Positions 55,352 through 64,000 of a DNA stretch of 64,000 bases are shown one piece after another. Each line of letters starts with the position of its first letter. Positions within the stretch are counted from its first letter, which is position 1. A program made the translations under genes and the position numbers. Under the pieces are notes generated by a model. It had not been told where the DNA came from. It saw only the letters and a program-made list of their open reading frames with translations, and searched no databases. The stretch is from Stappia taiwanensis. Lineage in GTDB: Bacteria > Pseudomonadota > Alphaproteobacteria > Rhizobiales > Stappiaceae. The stretch is taken from NCBI RefSeq assembly GCF_014635285.1, contig NZ_BMCR01000005.1, positions 124,001 through 188,000 of the forward strand. The letters are read 5' to 3'.

Positions 55352-56614
55352 TCAAGCGACCTTACGGAACACCAAAGAGGCGTTCGTGCCGCCAAAGCCG
55401 AAGGAATTCGACAAAGCGGAATCGATGGTCATCGGCTTGGCCTTGTTCGGCACCAGATCGATCTCGGTCTCCACGGAGGGATTGACCAGATTGATCGTCG
55501 GCGGCGCCATGCCGTCGCGCATCGCCAAAAGCGAGAAGATTGCCTCGATCGCACCCGCCGCGCCGAGCAGGTGCCCGGTCGAGGACTTGGTCGAGGACAT
55601 GGTCATCCGGCTTGCCGCATCGCCGGCCAGACGCTGGATCGCGCCAAGCTCGATCTCGTCGCCAAGCGGCGTCGAGGTACCATGAGCATTGACGTAGTCG
55701 ATCTCGCCAGCCGACATTCCGGCCCGCTTCAGCGCCGCCTGCATGCAGCGGTAGGCGCCATCGCCATCGGAGGACGGCGCGGTGATGTGATAGGCATCGC
55801 CCGACATCCCGTAGCCGACCACCTCGCCATAGATGGTCGCGCCGCGTGCCTTGGCCCGCTCGTATTCCTCAAGCACGACCACACCAGCGCCCTCACCCAT
55901 GACGAACCCGTCCCGGTCCTTGTCATAGGGGCGCGAGGCCTCGCTCGCCCGATCGTTGAAACCGGTGGACAGCGCCCGCGCCGAGGCGAACCCGGCCAGC
56001 GCCAGCCGACAAACCGGCGATTCCGTACCGCCGGCGACCATCACATCGGCATCGTCGAGCGCGATCAGCCGCGCCGCGTCGCCAATGGCATGCGCACCGG
56101 TGGAGCAAGCCGTCACCACCGCGTGGTTCGGCCCCTTCAATCCATGACGGATCGAAACATAGCCACCCGCCAGATTGATCAGGCGACCGGGAATAAAGAA
56201 CGGAGAGACCCGCCGCGGCCCCTTGTCGCGCAGCACATGGGCCGTTGCCTCGATGCCCTGCAGGCCGCCGATCCCGGAACCGATCAACACGCCGGCACGG
56301 ATCTGCTCCTCATAGGTCTCGGGCTTCCAGCCGCAGTCGGCAATGGCCTGCTCGGCCGCCGCCATGGCGAAGACAATGAAATCGTCGACCTTGCGTTGCT
56401 CTTTCGGGTCCATCCAGTCATCTGGATTGAAGGTCCCGTTCGACCCGTCGCCACGGGGGATCTGACAGGCGATCTGACACGCCAGGTCTTCGACCTCGAA
56501 ACTGGAGACCCGGCTTGCACCGCTCTCGCCCTTGAGAATCCTGGACCAGCTCTCCTCGACACCGCACGCCAACGGCGTGACCATACCAAGGCCGGTAACG
56601 ACAACTCGCCTCAT
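55352..56614 (-). CDS. fabF: 3-oxoacyl-ACP synthase II
   Basis: KAS II, elongates acyl-ACP with malonyl-ACP. 420 residues from the ATG at 56612-56614 (MRRVVVTGLGMVTPL). The active-site Cys is in VVTACSTGAHAIGDAARL, and the two His are in NAHGTSTPLGDEIE and KSSTGHLLGAAGAIE. The C-terminal NSFGFGGTNASLVFRK is standard. Last in the order fabD-fabG-acpP-fabF. Co-transcription with acpP is likely (60 bases apart). Confidence 0.97.
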   Translation of the reverse strand: MRRVVVTGLGMVTPLACGVEESWSRILKGESGASRVSSFEVEDLACQIACQIPRGDGSNGTFNPDDWMDPKEQRKVDDFIVFAMAAAEQAIADCGWKPETYEEQIRAGVLIGSGIGGLQGIEATAHVLRDKGPRRVSPFFIPGRLINLAGGYVSIRHGLKGPNHAVVTACSTGAHAIGDAARLIALDDADVMVAGGTESPVCRLALAGFASARALSTGFNDRASEASRPYDKDRDGFVMGEGAGVVVLEEYERAKARGATIYGEVVGYGMSGDAYHITAPSSDGDGAYRCMQAALKRAGMSAGEIDYVNAHGTSTPLGDEIELGAIQRLAGDAASRMTMSSTKSSTGHLLGAAGAIEAIFSLLAMRDGMAPPTINLVNPSVETEIDLVPNKAKPMTIDSALSNSFGFGGTNASLVFRKVA

Positions 56615-56674
56615 CACAAATCCATCTCTGCTCACATCGGGCGACGCATGCCGCCCGATGTGAAGAAGTTCAAA

Positions 56675-56911
56675 TCAAGCGGCAGCCTTTTCAAGGAACT
56701 TGACCGCATCGCCGACGGTCAGGATCGTCTCGGCAGCGTCATCGGGAATCTCGACCCCGAACTCTTCCTCGAAGGCCATGACCAGTTCCACGGTGTCAAG
56801 GCTGTCAGCGCCAAGATCGTCGATGAAGCTGGCTTCCACCGTCACCTTCTCGGCGTCCACGCCGAGGTGCTCGATGACGATCTTCTTAACCCGATCCGCG
56901 ATATCGCTCAT
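56675..56911 (-). CDS. acpP: Acyl carrier protein
   Basis: A 78-residue acidic carrier protein of fatty-acid synthesis. The phosphopantetheine serine is in [20 protein letters not shown] (DSL motif). The ATG at 56909-56911 ([17 protein letters not shown]) is the family start; a longer open frame upstream was rejected. A 279-base upstream gap to fabG suggests that acpP has its own strong promoter, as in E. coli. Confidence 0.98.
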   Translation of the reverse strand: MSDIADRVKKIVIEHLGVDAEKVTVEASFIDDLGADSLDTVELVMAFEEEFGVEIPDDAAETILTVGDAVKFLEKAAA

Positions 56912-57190
56912 TTTATGATCCTTAATGTTTCCAACGGTTTCCGCATATCCAGCGCCCAGCGCCGTACCTTGTACCCGATCTTCGGAACTCGGTGAATTGG
57001 GTACCAGCCCGAACCGACACCAAATCCTGTGGACCTCGTCCGTCTGGTCGGCCGCGCCCGAGCGCCAATCGTCCATGTTCGCGTCTGCTGGCCGGCGGGT
57101 TCGTAACACACTTTCCCAGCATTGACCAGCCGCCCGGATCGGGCACGACAGGCATCCGGGAGCACCATGCCCCCGGCGCCAATTCCTCTT

Positions 57191-57928
57191 TTAAATCATT
57201 GCCATACCGCCATTGACGTGCAGCGTCTGTCCCGTGACATAGGCTGCCTCGTCGCTGGCGAGATAGACAGCGGCGGCGGCGATTTCAGCCGCCGTGCCGA
57301 GCCGACCTGCCGGCACCGTGCCGAGGATCGATTCTTTTTGCTTGTCATTCAGCACATCGGTCATCGCCGTTTCGATGAACCCCGGCGAGATGGTGTTGAC
57401 GGTGACATTGCGGCTGGCAACCTCACGCGCCAGCGCCTTGGCCATGCCGATCATGCCGGCCTTGGCGGCGGCATAGTTCGCCTGCCCCGGGTTGCCCGTG
57501 GTGCCGACGACGGAGCCGATGCCGATGATCCGGCCGGAGCGGCGCCGCATCATGCCCTTGACGGCGGAGCGGCACAGCCGAAAACCGGCGGTCAGATTGA
57601 CCTCCAGCACCTGCTCCCACTCCTCGTCCTTCATGCGCATGAAGATGTTGTCGCGGGTGATGCCTGCGTTGTTGACGAGAATGTCGAGGCCGCCCATTGC
57701 CGCCTCGGCCGCCGGCACCAGCCCCTCGACCGCCTCGCGATCGGACAGGTTCGCCGGGAGCACGTGTGCCCGTTCGCCGAGATCGGCGGCCAGCGCCTCC
57801 AGCTTCTCCGCCCGAGTGCCCGACAGGGCCACGGTCGCGCCGCGCGCGTGCAGGGCCCGCGCGATTGCCTCGCCGATCCCACCGGTCGCACCGGTAACGA
57901 GAGCCGTTTTTGACGTCAGATCAAACAT
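57191..57928 (-). CDS. fabG: 3-oxoacyl-ACP reductase
   Basis: NADPH-dependent SDR of 245 residues. Cofactor motif [16 protein letters not shown] (TGxxxGIG), NNAGITRDN, catalytic Ser in [20 protein letters not shown] with the YxxxK pair (Tyr in NYAAAK), and the C-terminal [13 protein letters not shown]. Context with fabD and acpP makes the FabG assignment firm among SDRs. CAGGAAG precedes the ATG at 57926-57928. Confidence 0.97.
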   Translation of the reverse strand: MFDLTSKTALVTGATGGIGEAIARALHARGATVALSGTRAEKLEALAADLGERAHVLPANLSDREAVEGLVPAAEAAMGGLDILVNNAGITRDNIFMRMKDEEWEQVLEVNLTAGFRLCRSAVKGMMRRRSGRIIGIGSVVGTTGNPGQANYAAAKAGMIGMAKALAREVASRNVTVNTISPGFIETAMTDVLNDKQKESILGTVPAGRLGTAAEIAAAAVYLASDEAAYVTGQTLHVNGGMAMI

Positions 57929-57964
57929 GCACAGATACTTCCTGTTGTTGTCCCAGTATGCCTA

Positions 57965-58912
57965 TCAGGGGTTGCCCAGCCGGTCCATCAGCAGATCGAC
58001 ATCCTCCGGCGTGTTCACGGCAATGCCGGTCACCCCGCGAGCGATGCGCTTGACCATCCCGGTCAGCACCTTGCCCGTGCCGATCTCGAAGGCGGTGTCC
58101 ACGCCCTCGGCCGCCATGAAGCTCACAGACTCGCGCCAGCGCACGGTTCCGGTCACCTGCTGCACCAGGAGCTTGCGAATCTCGTCCGGGTCGGAGACCG
58201 GGCCGGCCAGCACATTGGCCACCAGCGGCACCACCGGCGCCTTGAGCTCGACGGCGGCGAGCGCCTCGGCCATCACATCGGCGGCCGGCGCCATCAGCGA
58301 ACAGTGGAACGGCGCGCTGACCGGCAGGAGCACCGCGCGGCGGGCCCCATGCTCCTGGGCAATCGCGATGGCCCGCTCCACCGCGCCCTTGTGGCCCGAC
58401 ACCACAACCTGCCCCGGCGCATTGTCATTGGCCGCCTGGCAGACCTCGTCTCCGGCCGCTTCCGCCGCCACCTTTTCCGCCGTCTCGAAATCGAGCCCGA
58501 GAAGCGCCGCCATGGCGCCCTCGCCCACCGGCACCGCCTGCTGCATCGCCGTGCCGCGCGTGCGCAACAGCCGCGCCGCATCGCCGATGCTCAGCGCACC
58601 GGCGGCGGCCAGCGCGGAATACTCACCCAGCGAATGGCCGGCGACGAAAGCCACCGAGCCGGCAAGGTCCAGACCGCGCGCTTCCGCCACCCGGATCGTC
58701 GCCAGGCTGACCGCCATCAGCGCCGGCTGGGCATTGGCCGTCAGGGTCAGCTCGTCCGCCGGCCCGTTCCACATCACATCCGACAGGCGCTGGCCGAGCG
58801 CTGCGTCCACTTCCTCAAAGACCGCGCGCGCCTCGGGAAAGCGATCGGCCAGCTCCTTGCCCATGCCGACGCCCTGGCTGCCCTGGCCGGGAAAGGTGAA
58901 TGCAATGCTCAT
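57965..58912 (-). CDS. fabD: Malonyl-CoA:ACP transacylase
   Basis: Loads malonyl groups onto ACP. 315 residues. [20 protein letters not shown] at the start, active-site serine in [16 protein letters not shown] (GHSLGE), catalytic His in [13 protein letters not shown]. The ATG at 58910-58912 has GGAG eight bases upstream; longer frames reach into the divergent rpsF leader and were rejected. First gene of the fatty-acid cluster on this strand, 36 bases before fabG. Confidence 0.97.
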   Translation of the reverse strand: MSIAFTFPGQGSQGVGMGKELADRFPEARAVFEEVDAALGQRLSDVMWNGPADELTLTANAQPALMAVSLATIRVAEARGLDLAGSVAFVAGHSLGEYSALAAAGALSIGDAARLLRTRGTAMQQAVPVGEGAMAALLGLDFETAEKVAAEAAGDEVCQAANDNAPGQVVVSGHKGAVERAIAIAQEHGARRAVLLPVSAPFHCSLMAPAADVMAEALAAVELKAPVVPLVANVLAGPVSDPDEIRKLLVQQVTGTVRWRESVSFMAAEGVDTAFEIGTGKVLTGMVKRIARGVTGIAVNTPEDVDLLMDRLGNP

Positions 58913-59040
58913 CTCGTGGCTCCGTCTTTCTGCCGCGCCGCCCCAGCGAGCGCACAAATGAAGTTGCCGCAAAGACACGGGCCAACGCTTGCCTGTCAAG
59001 CCGTTCGCTATAAAAAAGCGGGCAGAAGAAGCCGCCACCC

Positions 59041-59068
59041 TTGCGAAACACGCCAATTGCTGTATAAG
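59041..59068 (+). promoter_or_regulatory. Probable sigma-70 promoter of rpsF-rpsR-rplI
   Basis: TTGCGA (59041-59046) and TATAAG (59063-59068) with a 16-base spacer lie in the 360-base interval between divergent fabD and rpsF. Transcription from here would give an untranslated leader of about 195 bases. The remaining interval shows only the small hairpin at 59238-59250. Confidence 0.6.
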
Positions 59069-59237
59069 CCGCGCGTCGTTCGGAACTCTGGCCGGGGGCT
59101 GAACGGAAGGTCGATGGCCGGACCGCGCAAGCGGTTTCGCCTTGGCAGGATGGCCCGATTCCCATCCGTCTTCCCGTGTCTCCGCCTTCGAAGTTGCTTC
59201 GTCCGCCTTCTAGAAGGCTCGAAGAGGCTTAGCGCCG

Positions 59238-59250
59238 GGTTCCGTGAACC
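59238..59250 (+). promoter_or_regulatory. Leader hairpin upstream of rpsF, possible S6:S18 site
   Basis: The stem ggttc/gaacc with loop cgt, preceded by gcgccg, lies 23 bases before the rpsF ATG. Many bacterial rpsF leaders carry an S6:S18-binding hairpin with a CCG-containing loop. The CCG bases here are suggestive but the match is not decisive. Confidence 0.3.
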
Positions 59251-59272
59251 GAACGAAAAGGAAGGCACTGAT

Positions 59273-59692
59273 ATGCCGCTTTACGAGCATGTGTTCCTGG
59301 CTCGCCAGGACGTCTCGGCCCAGCAGGTCGAGCAGATGGTCGAGCAGTACAAGACGCTGATCACCGAGAACGAAGGATCCGTCGGCAAGGTGGAATCCTG
59401 GGGTCTTCGCACCCTCGCCTACCGGATCAACAAGAACCGCAAGGCGCATTACACGCTGATGAACCTCGACGCATCGCCGGCGGCGATCGCGGAGATGGAA
59501 CGTCAGATGCGCCTCAACGAGGACATCCTGCGCTTCATGACCCTCAAGGTCGCCGAGCACGAGGAAGAGCCCTCCGCAATGATGCAGAAGCGCGATCGGG
59601 ATGACCGTCGCCGTGGCCGTGGCGACCGCCCGGAACGTGGCGGCGACCGTGACCGTGGTGATCGCGGCGGCCGCCGCGGCGAAGACTCGTAA
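59273..59692 (+). CDS. rpsF: 30S ribosomal protein S6
   Basis: 139 residues. The N-terminal ~100 residues are the S6 fold: [60 protein letters not shown] and [20 protein letters not shown]. The C-terminal ~35 residues are a charged Arg/Asp/Gly-rich tail ([19 protein letters not shown]), longer than in E. coli but usual in Hyphomicrobiales. The ATG at 59273 follows AAGGAAGG. Confidence 0.97.
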   Translation: MPLYEHVFLARQDVSAQQVEQMVEQYKTLITENEGSVGKVESWGLRTLAYRINKNRKAHYTLMNLDASPAAIAEMERQMRLNEDILRFMTLKVAEHEEEPSAMMQKRDRDDRRRGRGDRPERGGDRDRGDRGGRRGEDS

Positions 59693-59703
59693 GGAGAGAA
59701 ACG

Positions 59704-59952
59704 ATGGTTGATATCGCTCAACTTCCGACGCGCCGCCCGTTCTTCCGCCGTCGCAAGACCTGCCCGTTCTCCGGCGCCAACTCGCCGAAGATCGACTACA
59801 AGGACGTCCGTCTGCTGCAGCGCTACGTTTCCGAGCGCGGCAAGATCGTCCCGAGCCGCATCACCGCGGTGTCCGCCAAGAAGCAGCGTGAGCTGGCCCG
59901 TGCGATCAAGCGCGCCCGCTTCCTTGGCCTGCTTCCCTTCGTGATCAAGTAA
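59704..59952 (+). CDS. rpsR: 30S ribosomal protein S18
   Basis: 82 residues, complete: [40 protein letters not shown] and [20 protein letters not shown] are the S18 signature blocks. The AAGGAGAG site begins right after the rpsF stop. S18 binds next to S6 on the 30S platform, matching the gene order. Confidence 0.98.
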   Translation: MVDIAQLPTRRPFFRRRKTCPFSGANSPKIDYKDVRLLQRYVSERGKIVPSRITAVSAKKQRELARAIKRARFLGLLPFVIK

Positions 59953-60085
59953 GCACCTGAACTGGTGCGGCCGGCCTCGTGCCGGCCCGGATCACATTCG
60001 GCTGGGGTCTGGCGCCACGGCGCCGCCCCTAACCACGCGGCGGACTTCTCTCCTCGCGTGGGACAGACCTAAAGGACATAGACCA

Positions 60086-60685
60086 ATGAAGATCATTCTG
60101 CTGGAACGCGTTGCCAAGCTCGGCCAGATGGGCGACACGGTGAAGGTTCGCGACGGCTACGCCCGTAACTACCTTCTGCCGCAGGGCAAGGCGCTACGCG
60201 CCAACAAGGCCAACCTGCAGCGCTTCGAGAACGAGCGCGCGCAGCTTGAGGCTCGCAACCTGGAGCGCAAGACCGAGGCCGAACAGGTCGCGAGCACCCT
60301 GGACGGACAGTCCTTCGTGATCGTGCGCCAGGCCGGCGAGACCGGTCAGCTCTACGGCTCGGCCTCCCCGCGCGACATCGCCGAGGCAATGACCGAGAAC
60401 GGCTTCTCCGTTGCCCGCTCCCAGGTCCGCCTCGACCGTCCGATCAAGACCATCGGTCTGCACACGGTTGCCATCGTGCTGCACCCGGAAGTCGAGGTCA
60501 GCGTGACTGTCAACATCGCCCGTTCCGCCGACGAGGCCGAGCGTCAGGCGCGTGGTGAAGACCTCACCAGCCGCGACCACGACACGTTCGAGTTCGAGGA
60601 AGAAGAGGACGAGGAAGGCACCGAGGGCGAAGGCGAAGGCGAAGAGGCTTCCGCCGAGGACGAGACCTCCGAAGAAGCTCTCTGA
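60086..60685 (+). CDS. rplI: 50S ribosomal protein L9
   Basis: 199 residues. N-terminal domain [36 protein letters not shown]; a long connecting helix; C-terminal domain with [16 protein letters not shown] and [20 protein letters not shown]. An acidic tail ([20 protein letters not shown]) of about 35 residues is an alphaproteobacterial extension. The 133-base gap after rpsR holds no other feature. Confidence 0.97.
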   Translation: MKIILLERVAKLGQMGDTVKVRDGYARNYLLPQGKALRANKANLQRFENERAQLEARNLERKTEAEQVASTLDGQSFVIVRQAGETGQLYGSASPRDIAEAMTENGFSVARSQVRLDRPIKTIGLHTVAIVLHPEVEVSVTVNIARSADEAERQARGEDLTSRDHDTFEFEEEEDEEGTEGEGEGEEASAEDETSEEAL

Positions 60686-60727
60686 GCAAGGCTCAGCCCG
60701 GGCTCTGCCCCTGATTGAAAAAAACAA

Positions 60728-60756
60728 GGCCTCGCCGGCAACGGCGGGGCCTTTTT
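60728..60756 (+). terminator. Rho-independent terminator of the rpsF-rpsR-rplI operon
   Basis: Stem ggcctcgccg/cggcggggcc (one G-U, 4-base loop; 60728-60751) followed by ttttt, with A-rich bases before it. Confidence 0.9.
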
Positions 60757-60964
60757 CTTTGTCATGCCTTCACCTCCTTCCGCTGCGGCGGACAAGTCCT
60801 TCTGAAAGCGGGTAACGCAGCGCGATGCAACGAAACCCCTCCCGGGGTATGGCTTGCTGGAGTCGATGAAATCGGACATTGCGACAACCTCCGAGCGAAA
60901 CGACAGGTTGATTTAACCTTCCTCTTAGTAACATCCTGCGAGACGCAGTCAGGAGGAGAGTTTC

Positions 60965-61672
60965 ATGTGTGAGAAATGTGCGACGACATTCGTAACCCGG
61001 CGTGGCCTGCTCGCCGGCGGCCTGGCACTTTCCATGGCCGCGCCGCTGGTCGCCTCGCGCGCTTCAGCGGAAACCGCCGCCATGCCGGTCTCGCCAGATG
61101 AAGCAATGCAGCGGCTGATCGAGGGCAATGCACGCTATGTGGCGAACACCCCGGTCAACACCGACCATTCGGTCGGCCGCGCCAACCGGGCGCTCGGGCA
61201 GCAGCCCTTTGCCGCCATCGTCAGCTGCGCCGATTCCCGTGTTTCACCGGAACTGATCTTCGACCAGGGGCCGGGTGAGTTGTTCGTGATCCGGGTGGCT
61301 GGCAACTTCATCAATGAAGACGGGCTGGCGAGCCTTGAATACGGCGCCGCCGTTCTCGGCATCAAGCTGATCGTCGTTCTCGGCCACAGTGCCTGCGGTG
61401 CGGTCGACGCCACCATCAAGGTGGTCAAGGAGAAGACCACCCTGCCCGGCCACCTGCCGAGCCTGACAGATGCCATCCGTCCGGCGGTGGAAAGCGCCAT
61501 GGCCAGCGATCCGGGCGACCTTCTGGCGGCCGCCACCGCCGAGAACGCCCGGCTGAACGCGGCAAAGGCGCAGGGCGCCGCGCCGATCCTGTCGGAGCAG
61601 GCCGCTGCCGGGAAGCTGAAGTCCATGGCCGGCGTCTACGACATCGCCACCGGCAAGGTCAGCTTCATCTAG
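60965..61672 (+). CDS. Beta-class carbonic anhydrase, Tat-exported
   Basis: 235 residues, interconverts CO2 and bicarbonate. The zinc site is complete: IVSCADSRVSPELIFD (Cys, Asp-Arg dyad) and VVLGHSACGAVDAT (His, Cys). A twin-arginine signal peptide precedes it (FVTRRGLLAGGLALSMAAPL, cleavage near ASA), so the enzyme should be folded in the cytoplasm and exported to the periplasm, unlike the common cytosolic Can. CAGGAGGAGAG lies just before the ATG at 60965. Periplasmic beta-CAs of this kind occur in several Hyphomicrobiales. No neighbour is obviously linked. Confidence 0.93.
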   Translation: MCEKCATTFVTRRGLLAGGLALSMAAPLVASRASAETAAMPVSPDEAMQRLIEGNARYVANTPVNTDHSVGRANRALGQQPFAAIVSCADSRVSPELIFDQGPGELFVIRVAGNFINEDGLASLEYGAAVLGIKLIVVLGHSACGAVDATIKVVKEKTTLPGHLPSLTDAIRPAVESAMASDPGDLLAAATAENARLNAAKAQGAAPILSEQAAAGKLKSMAGVYDIATGKVSFI

Positions 61673-62161
61673 GAGCCCCAGACCGGCAGCGCCCCCGCCC
61701 GCACTCCGGGCGGGGATTGCAAACGACGAGACAAGCCCCGCCAACGCCGGCGGGACTTTTGTGTCTTGGAAGATAGCATCGCCAAAATAATTTCGAGAAT
61801 TAAAAAAGAAAACATCAATGAAAGCATAAGCCCCAAAATTCACCTAAATCCATCCAAAACAAAATGCTGCAATGCAAAATAATTTACCCTGCGATATGTT
61901 CTGATTTATTCGAAAAATCGTGTAATATTTCAAAGAAAATATGTGACCATGGCAACGGATTGGCGCAGCCCGCCCCCTCCTCGCCAGCGGGAACCTTGCG
62001 TCCCGGCGGGGATGGCGTGCGGCACCCGTCCATCCGTACCGCAACCCGTCGCTTGAGATCGACGCCGGCCAATGGTGCAGCGTCTCGGCCACCCTGATGG
62101 CAGGCGCATGCCTTCGACGGCGTGAGGTCCCGGAGGGAGCACTCAGGATTGGGAGCATGTC
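61673..62161. other. Intergenic region with AT-rich block
   Basis: A 489-base interval. It begins with a GC hairpin (61693-61701 with 61707-61715, no T-tract), then the carbonic anhydrase terminator. From about 61765 to 61955 the DNA is strongly AT-rich (for example aattaaaaaagaaaacatc near 61797). The final ~200 bases are GC-rich again and lead to the metallopeptidase start. No ORF or RNA is convincing. Confidence 0.5.
61736..61759 (+). terminator. Rho-independent terminator of the carbonic anhydrase gene
   Basis: Stem cccgcc/ggcggg with a 6-base loop (61737-61754), followed by acttttgt. Confidence 0.75.
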
Positions 62162-64000
62162 ATGAAACAGGATGTGATTGTCGCTGTCGTCGCAAGTGTT
62201 CTCGGCTTGCTGGCAAGTTGCTTTTCCGTCAGCGCTCAGGATCAGAAAAACGCCCCCGAGGCGGTTTCAATCGAAACTGCTCTCTCCGATGCCAAACTTC
62301 TCGGCAAGGGAACCATCGAGGCCTATTCGAAAAACGAAAAGGCTCTGGTTGTCCTTCCCACAGCAGCCTTCGAGCGGCTGTTCCTGTGGTACTCTGAAAC
62401 GGTCACCGTGCCATCCGGCGCAGATGACCATCTATGGTTGGGCGGCTCTGTCGTCCAGTTCCAGCATCGCGGCGACAAGGTCTTTGTCCGCGACCTGACG
62501 GCGACCTTCGGCACTCGCATCGGCGACACCCAGGCGCCAGAGCTCGGCCAGCAAACGGGAGCGACGATCAATCCGATTGCGATTGCCGTGCGCCGGTCCA
62601 ACGAGCCGCCGATCGCGGCGATTTTGCCAGTTGTCGCCTCGGCCGAGGACGGGCGTGTTCTGGTCGATATCACGGCGCTCTTTTCCAACGACATCGACTT
62701 CATGTCGGCGCGTGCGCTGATCGCCAAGACCGGATTAACGCCACTCAAGGTGAATCCGGCAGCCTCCTACATCACCAGCGTGCGCGTGTTCCCCGAGAAC
62801 TTCAATGTCAGGACGCATCTGACCTTCCTTGCCAAGGCCAAGGACCCGATTGCGCCGCCACGGAACATCTCGATGCGGGTCGGTCATTCGCTGGTCATGC
62901 TGCCCGAAAAACCGATGGCCGCACGGCAGTTCGATCCCAGAGTCGGGTATTTTCGCACCGGGTCCGGTGTGACCGAACAGGATTCCGATTTCACCGTCTA
63001 TGAAGACGCCGGCCGCCTGGCGCAAACGCAAGGTTTGATCATGCGGTACAGGCTGGAGAAGAAGACCCCGGACGCTCCAGTCAGCGACCCTGTCGAGCCG
63101 ATCGTCTTCTACATCGGCCGCGAGGTGCCGGACCGGTGGCGGCCCTATCTGAAACGCGCAGTGGAGAGCTGGCAGCCTGCCTTCGAGGCTGCGGGCTTTT
63201 CCAACGCAATTGTCGCGCGCGATGCTCCGTCTTTCGCGGACGATCCGAACTGGACACCGGAGGATGCGCGCCACAGCACCATCAGGTGGCTTGCCCGGCC
63301 GACGCAAAACGCGACCGGACCGCATATCGTCGATCCGCGATCGGGCGAGATCCTGTCGTCGCACGTGGAGGTCTGGCCAGGGGTCATCACGATATTCAGC
63401 CAATACTATTTCGGCATCCATGCCGCGCTCGACCCGAGGGTCACCTCTCTCCCCTTGAGCGAAGAATTGCAGGGACGGTTGCTGCAATATGCCGTTGCCC
63501 ATGAAGTCGGCCATGGCATTGGCTTGCGGCACAATCACCTGGCATCCACCGCCTATTCCATCGCCCAGATGCGCAATCCGGAGTTCGCCAACAGCGCATC
63601 CGGTGCGACCACCTCGATCATGTCCTACGGACGCTGGAACCAGGCAGCGCAACCCGGAGACGGCGTCACCAAGTTCATACCGGATCCCGGGCCTTATGAT
63701 TTCTTCGCGATCAAATGGGGCTATGGCGATTTCGGAAAGACGCCGGATGAGGAAAACAAGGCGCTCGCCAGTCTCGTCGAGGCGGCGCAAGCCGATCGCC
63801 GGTTGCAATGGGCTGCGGGGGAACTGGCCGGCGAAATGGAGATCTGGAATGCCGACCCTCGCGTTCTGATGGAAAGCACAGGGATCGAGCGAGTTGAAGC
63901 CACACGGCTCGGCGTCACCAACATCGTCCGGGCGATTGAGAAGCTGTCGGCGGCAACGAAGGGCGACGAGACGGAGCTGGCAGCCGCCTATGGCGCAATC
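62162..64000 (+). CDS. Zinc-dependent metallopeptidase (DUF5117/DUF4953 type), 5' part
   Basis: The first 613 codons; the frame is open at the window end. A signal sequence (VIVAVVASVLGLLASC) ends in an LASC lipobox, so a lipoprotein is likely; cleavage after SVSA is an alternative. The DUF5117-like region (~45-300) is followed by the catalytic domain with AVAHEVGHGIGLRHNHLAST, an HExxH-type zinc site in the extended HExGHxxGLRHN form. A downstream SIMSYGRWNQ supplies the Met-turn. Such proteins are usually about 800 residues, exported, with unknown substrates. The ATG at 62162 is preceded by GGGAG. Divergence of the neighbours gives no hint of role. Confidence 0.85.
   Translation, partial: MKQDVIVAVVASVLGLLASCFSVSAQDQKNAPEAVSIETALSDAKLLGKGTIEAYSKNEKALVVLPTAAFERLFLWYSETVTVPSGADDHLWLGGSVVQFQHRGDKVFVRDLTATFGTRIGDTQAPELGQQTGATINPIAIAVRRSNEPPIAAILPVVASAEDGRVLVDITALFSNDIDFMSARALIAKTGLTPLKVNPAASYITSVRVFPENFNVRTHLTFLAKAKDPIAPPRNISMRVGHSLVMLPEKPMAARQFDPRVGYFRTGSGVTEQDSDFTVYEDAGRLAQTQGLIMRYRLEKKTPDAPVSDPVEPIVFYIGREVPDRWRPYLKRAVESWQPAFEAAGFSNAIVARDAPSFADDPNWTPEDARHSTIRWLARPTQNATGPHIVDPRSGEILSSHVEVWPGVITIFSQYYFGIHAALDPRVTSLPLSEELQGRLLQYAVAHEVGHGIGLRHNHLASTAYSIAQMRNPEFANSASGATTSIMSYGRWNQAAQPGDGVTKFIPDPGPYDFFAIKWGYGDFGKTPDEENKALASLVEAAQADRRLQWAAGELAGEMEIWNADPRVLMESTGIERVEATRLGVTNIVRAIEKLSAATKGDETELAAAYGAI

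Noticed and set aside
56912-57190. Open frames upstream of acpP that would extend it to 144 residues
   Set aside because: The extension has no similarity to ACP and includes the likely acpP promoter region; the [10 protein letters not shown] start is the family start.
61693-61715. GC-rich hairpin after the carbonic anhydrase gene as its terminator
   Set aside because: Nine-bp stem but no following T-tract. The hairpin at 61737-61754 with acttttgt is the better terminator.

Overview
The window is about 64 kb of a GC-rich (by eye roughly 63-66 %) alphaproteobacterial chromosome. Gene orders such as tig-clpP-clpX-lon-hup, glnB-glnA behind an NAD(P)H-hydrate repair gene, lptF-lptG-lptD-surA-pdxA-rsmA and fabD-fabG-acpP-fabF-mltG-yicC-gmk, together with a DUF2865 protein, point to the Hyphomicrobiales (Rhizobiales). 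I cannot name the genus. Almost everything is core, vertically inherited housekeeping DNA, densely packed, with many 4-base stop/start overlaps.

Layout. 1-8.9 kb: the 5' end of a citramalate synthase gene, cysS, an L,D-transpeptidase, a thiol-type ArsR regulator, creA, a small membrane protein, a MarR regulator, a DUF2865 protein and gltX. 8.9-16.8 kb: an AT-rich leader and a chemoreceptor, then an RND efflux pump (adaptor and permease) with a divergent TetR regulator and a perfect palindromic operator. 16.8-21.4 kb: nadE, a single-domain response regulator, class II DAHP synthase and a gamma-glutamylcyclotransferase-like gene. 21.7-24.2 kb: tRNA-Val with a 2.4 kb integrated element, described below. 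24.2-31.9 kb: a broken gene fragment, HU, lon, clpX, clpP, tig and tRNA-Leu. 32.0-36.4 kb: nnr, a VOC protein, and glnB-glnA with a clear sigma-54 promoter and an NtrC-like enhancer. 36.4-44.4 kb: a GIY-YIG ORF, a Tat-exported cyclase, an ABC-F ATPase, two unknown genes, a methyltransferase, holC, a 39-residue secreted peptide gene with its own terminator, and pepA. 44.7-52.4 kb: the LPS-transport/outer-membrane-biogenesis operon. 52.4-58.9 kb: the fatty-acid synthesis cluster on the minus strand. 59.0-60.8 kb: rpsF-rpsR-rplI. 61-64 kb: a Tat-exported beta-carbonic anhydrase and the start of a large zinc metallopeptidase.

The most interesting locus is the element at tRNA-Val. A 23-base copy of the tRNA 3' end lies 2.4 kb downstream (attL 21767-21789, attR 24179-24201). 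Between the two are the first ~45 codons of a decayed tyrosine integrase and a lower-GC gene for a retron-type reverse transcriptase fused to a C-terminal TIR domain. The RT carries the retron hallmarks NAxxH, YADD and VTG. Just upstream of and overlapping the start of the RT ORF there is a ~126-nt segment bounded by a 12-bp inverted repeat and containing two internal hairpins, a candidate msr-msd RNA. This looks like a minimal, immobilised antiphage retron-TIR island.

Functional themes elsewhere are envelope biogenesis (LptFGD, SurA-like, MltG, L,D-transpeptidase), protein quality control (Tig, ClpXP, Lon), nitrogen assimilation (PII/GlnA) and fatty-acid synthesis. All boundaries and families were assigned by reading the sequence; no database search was run.
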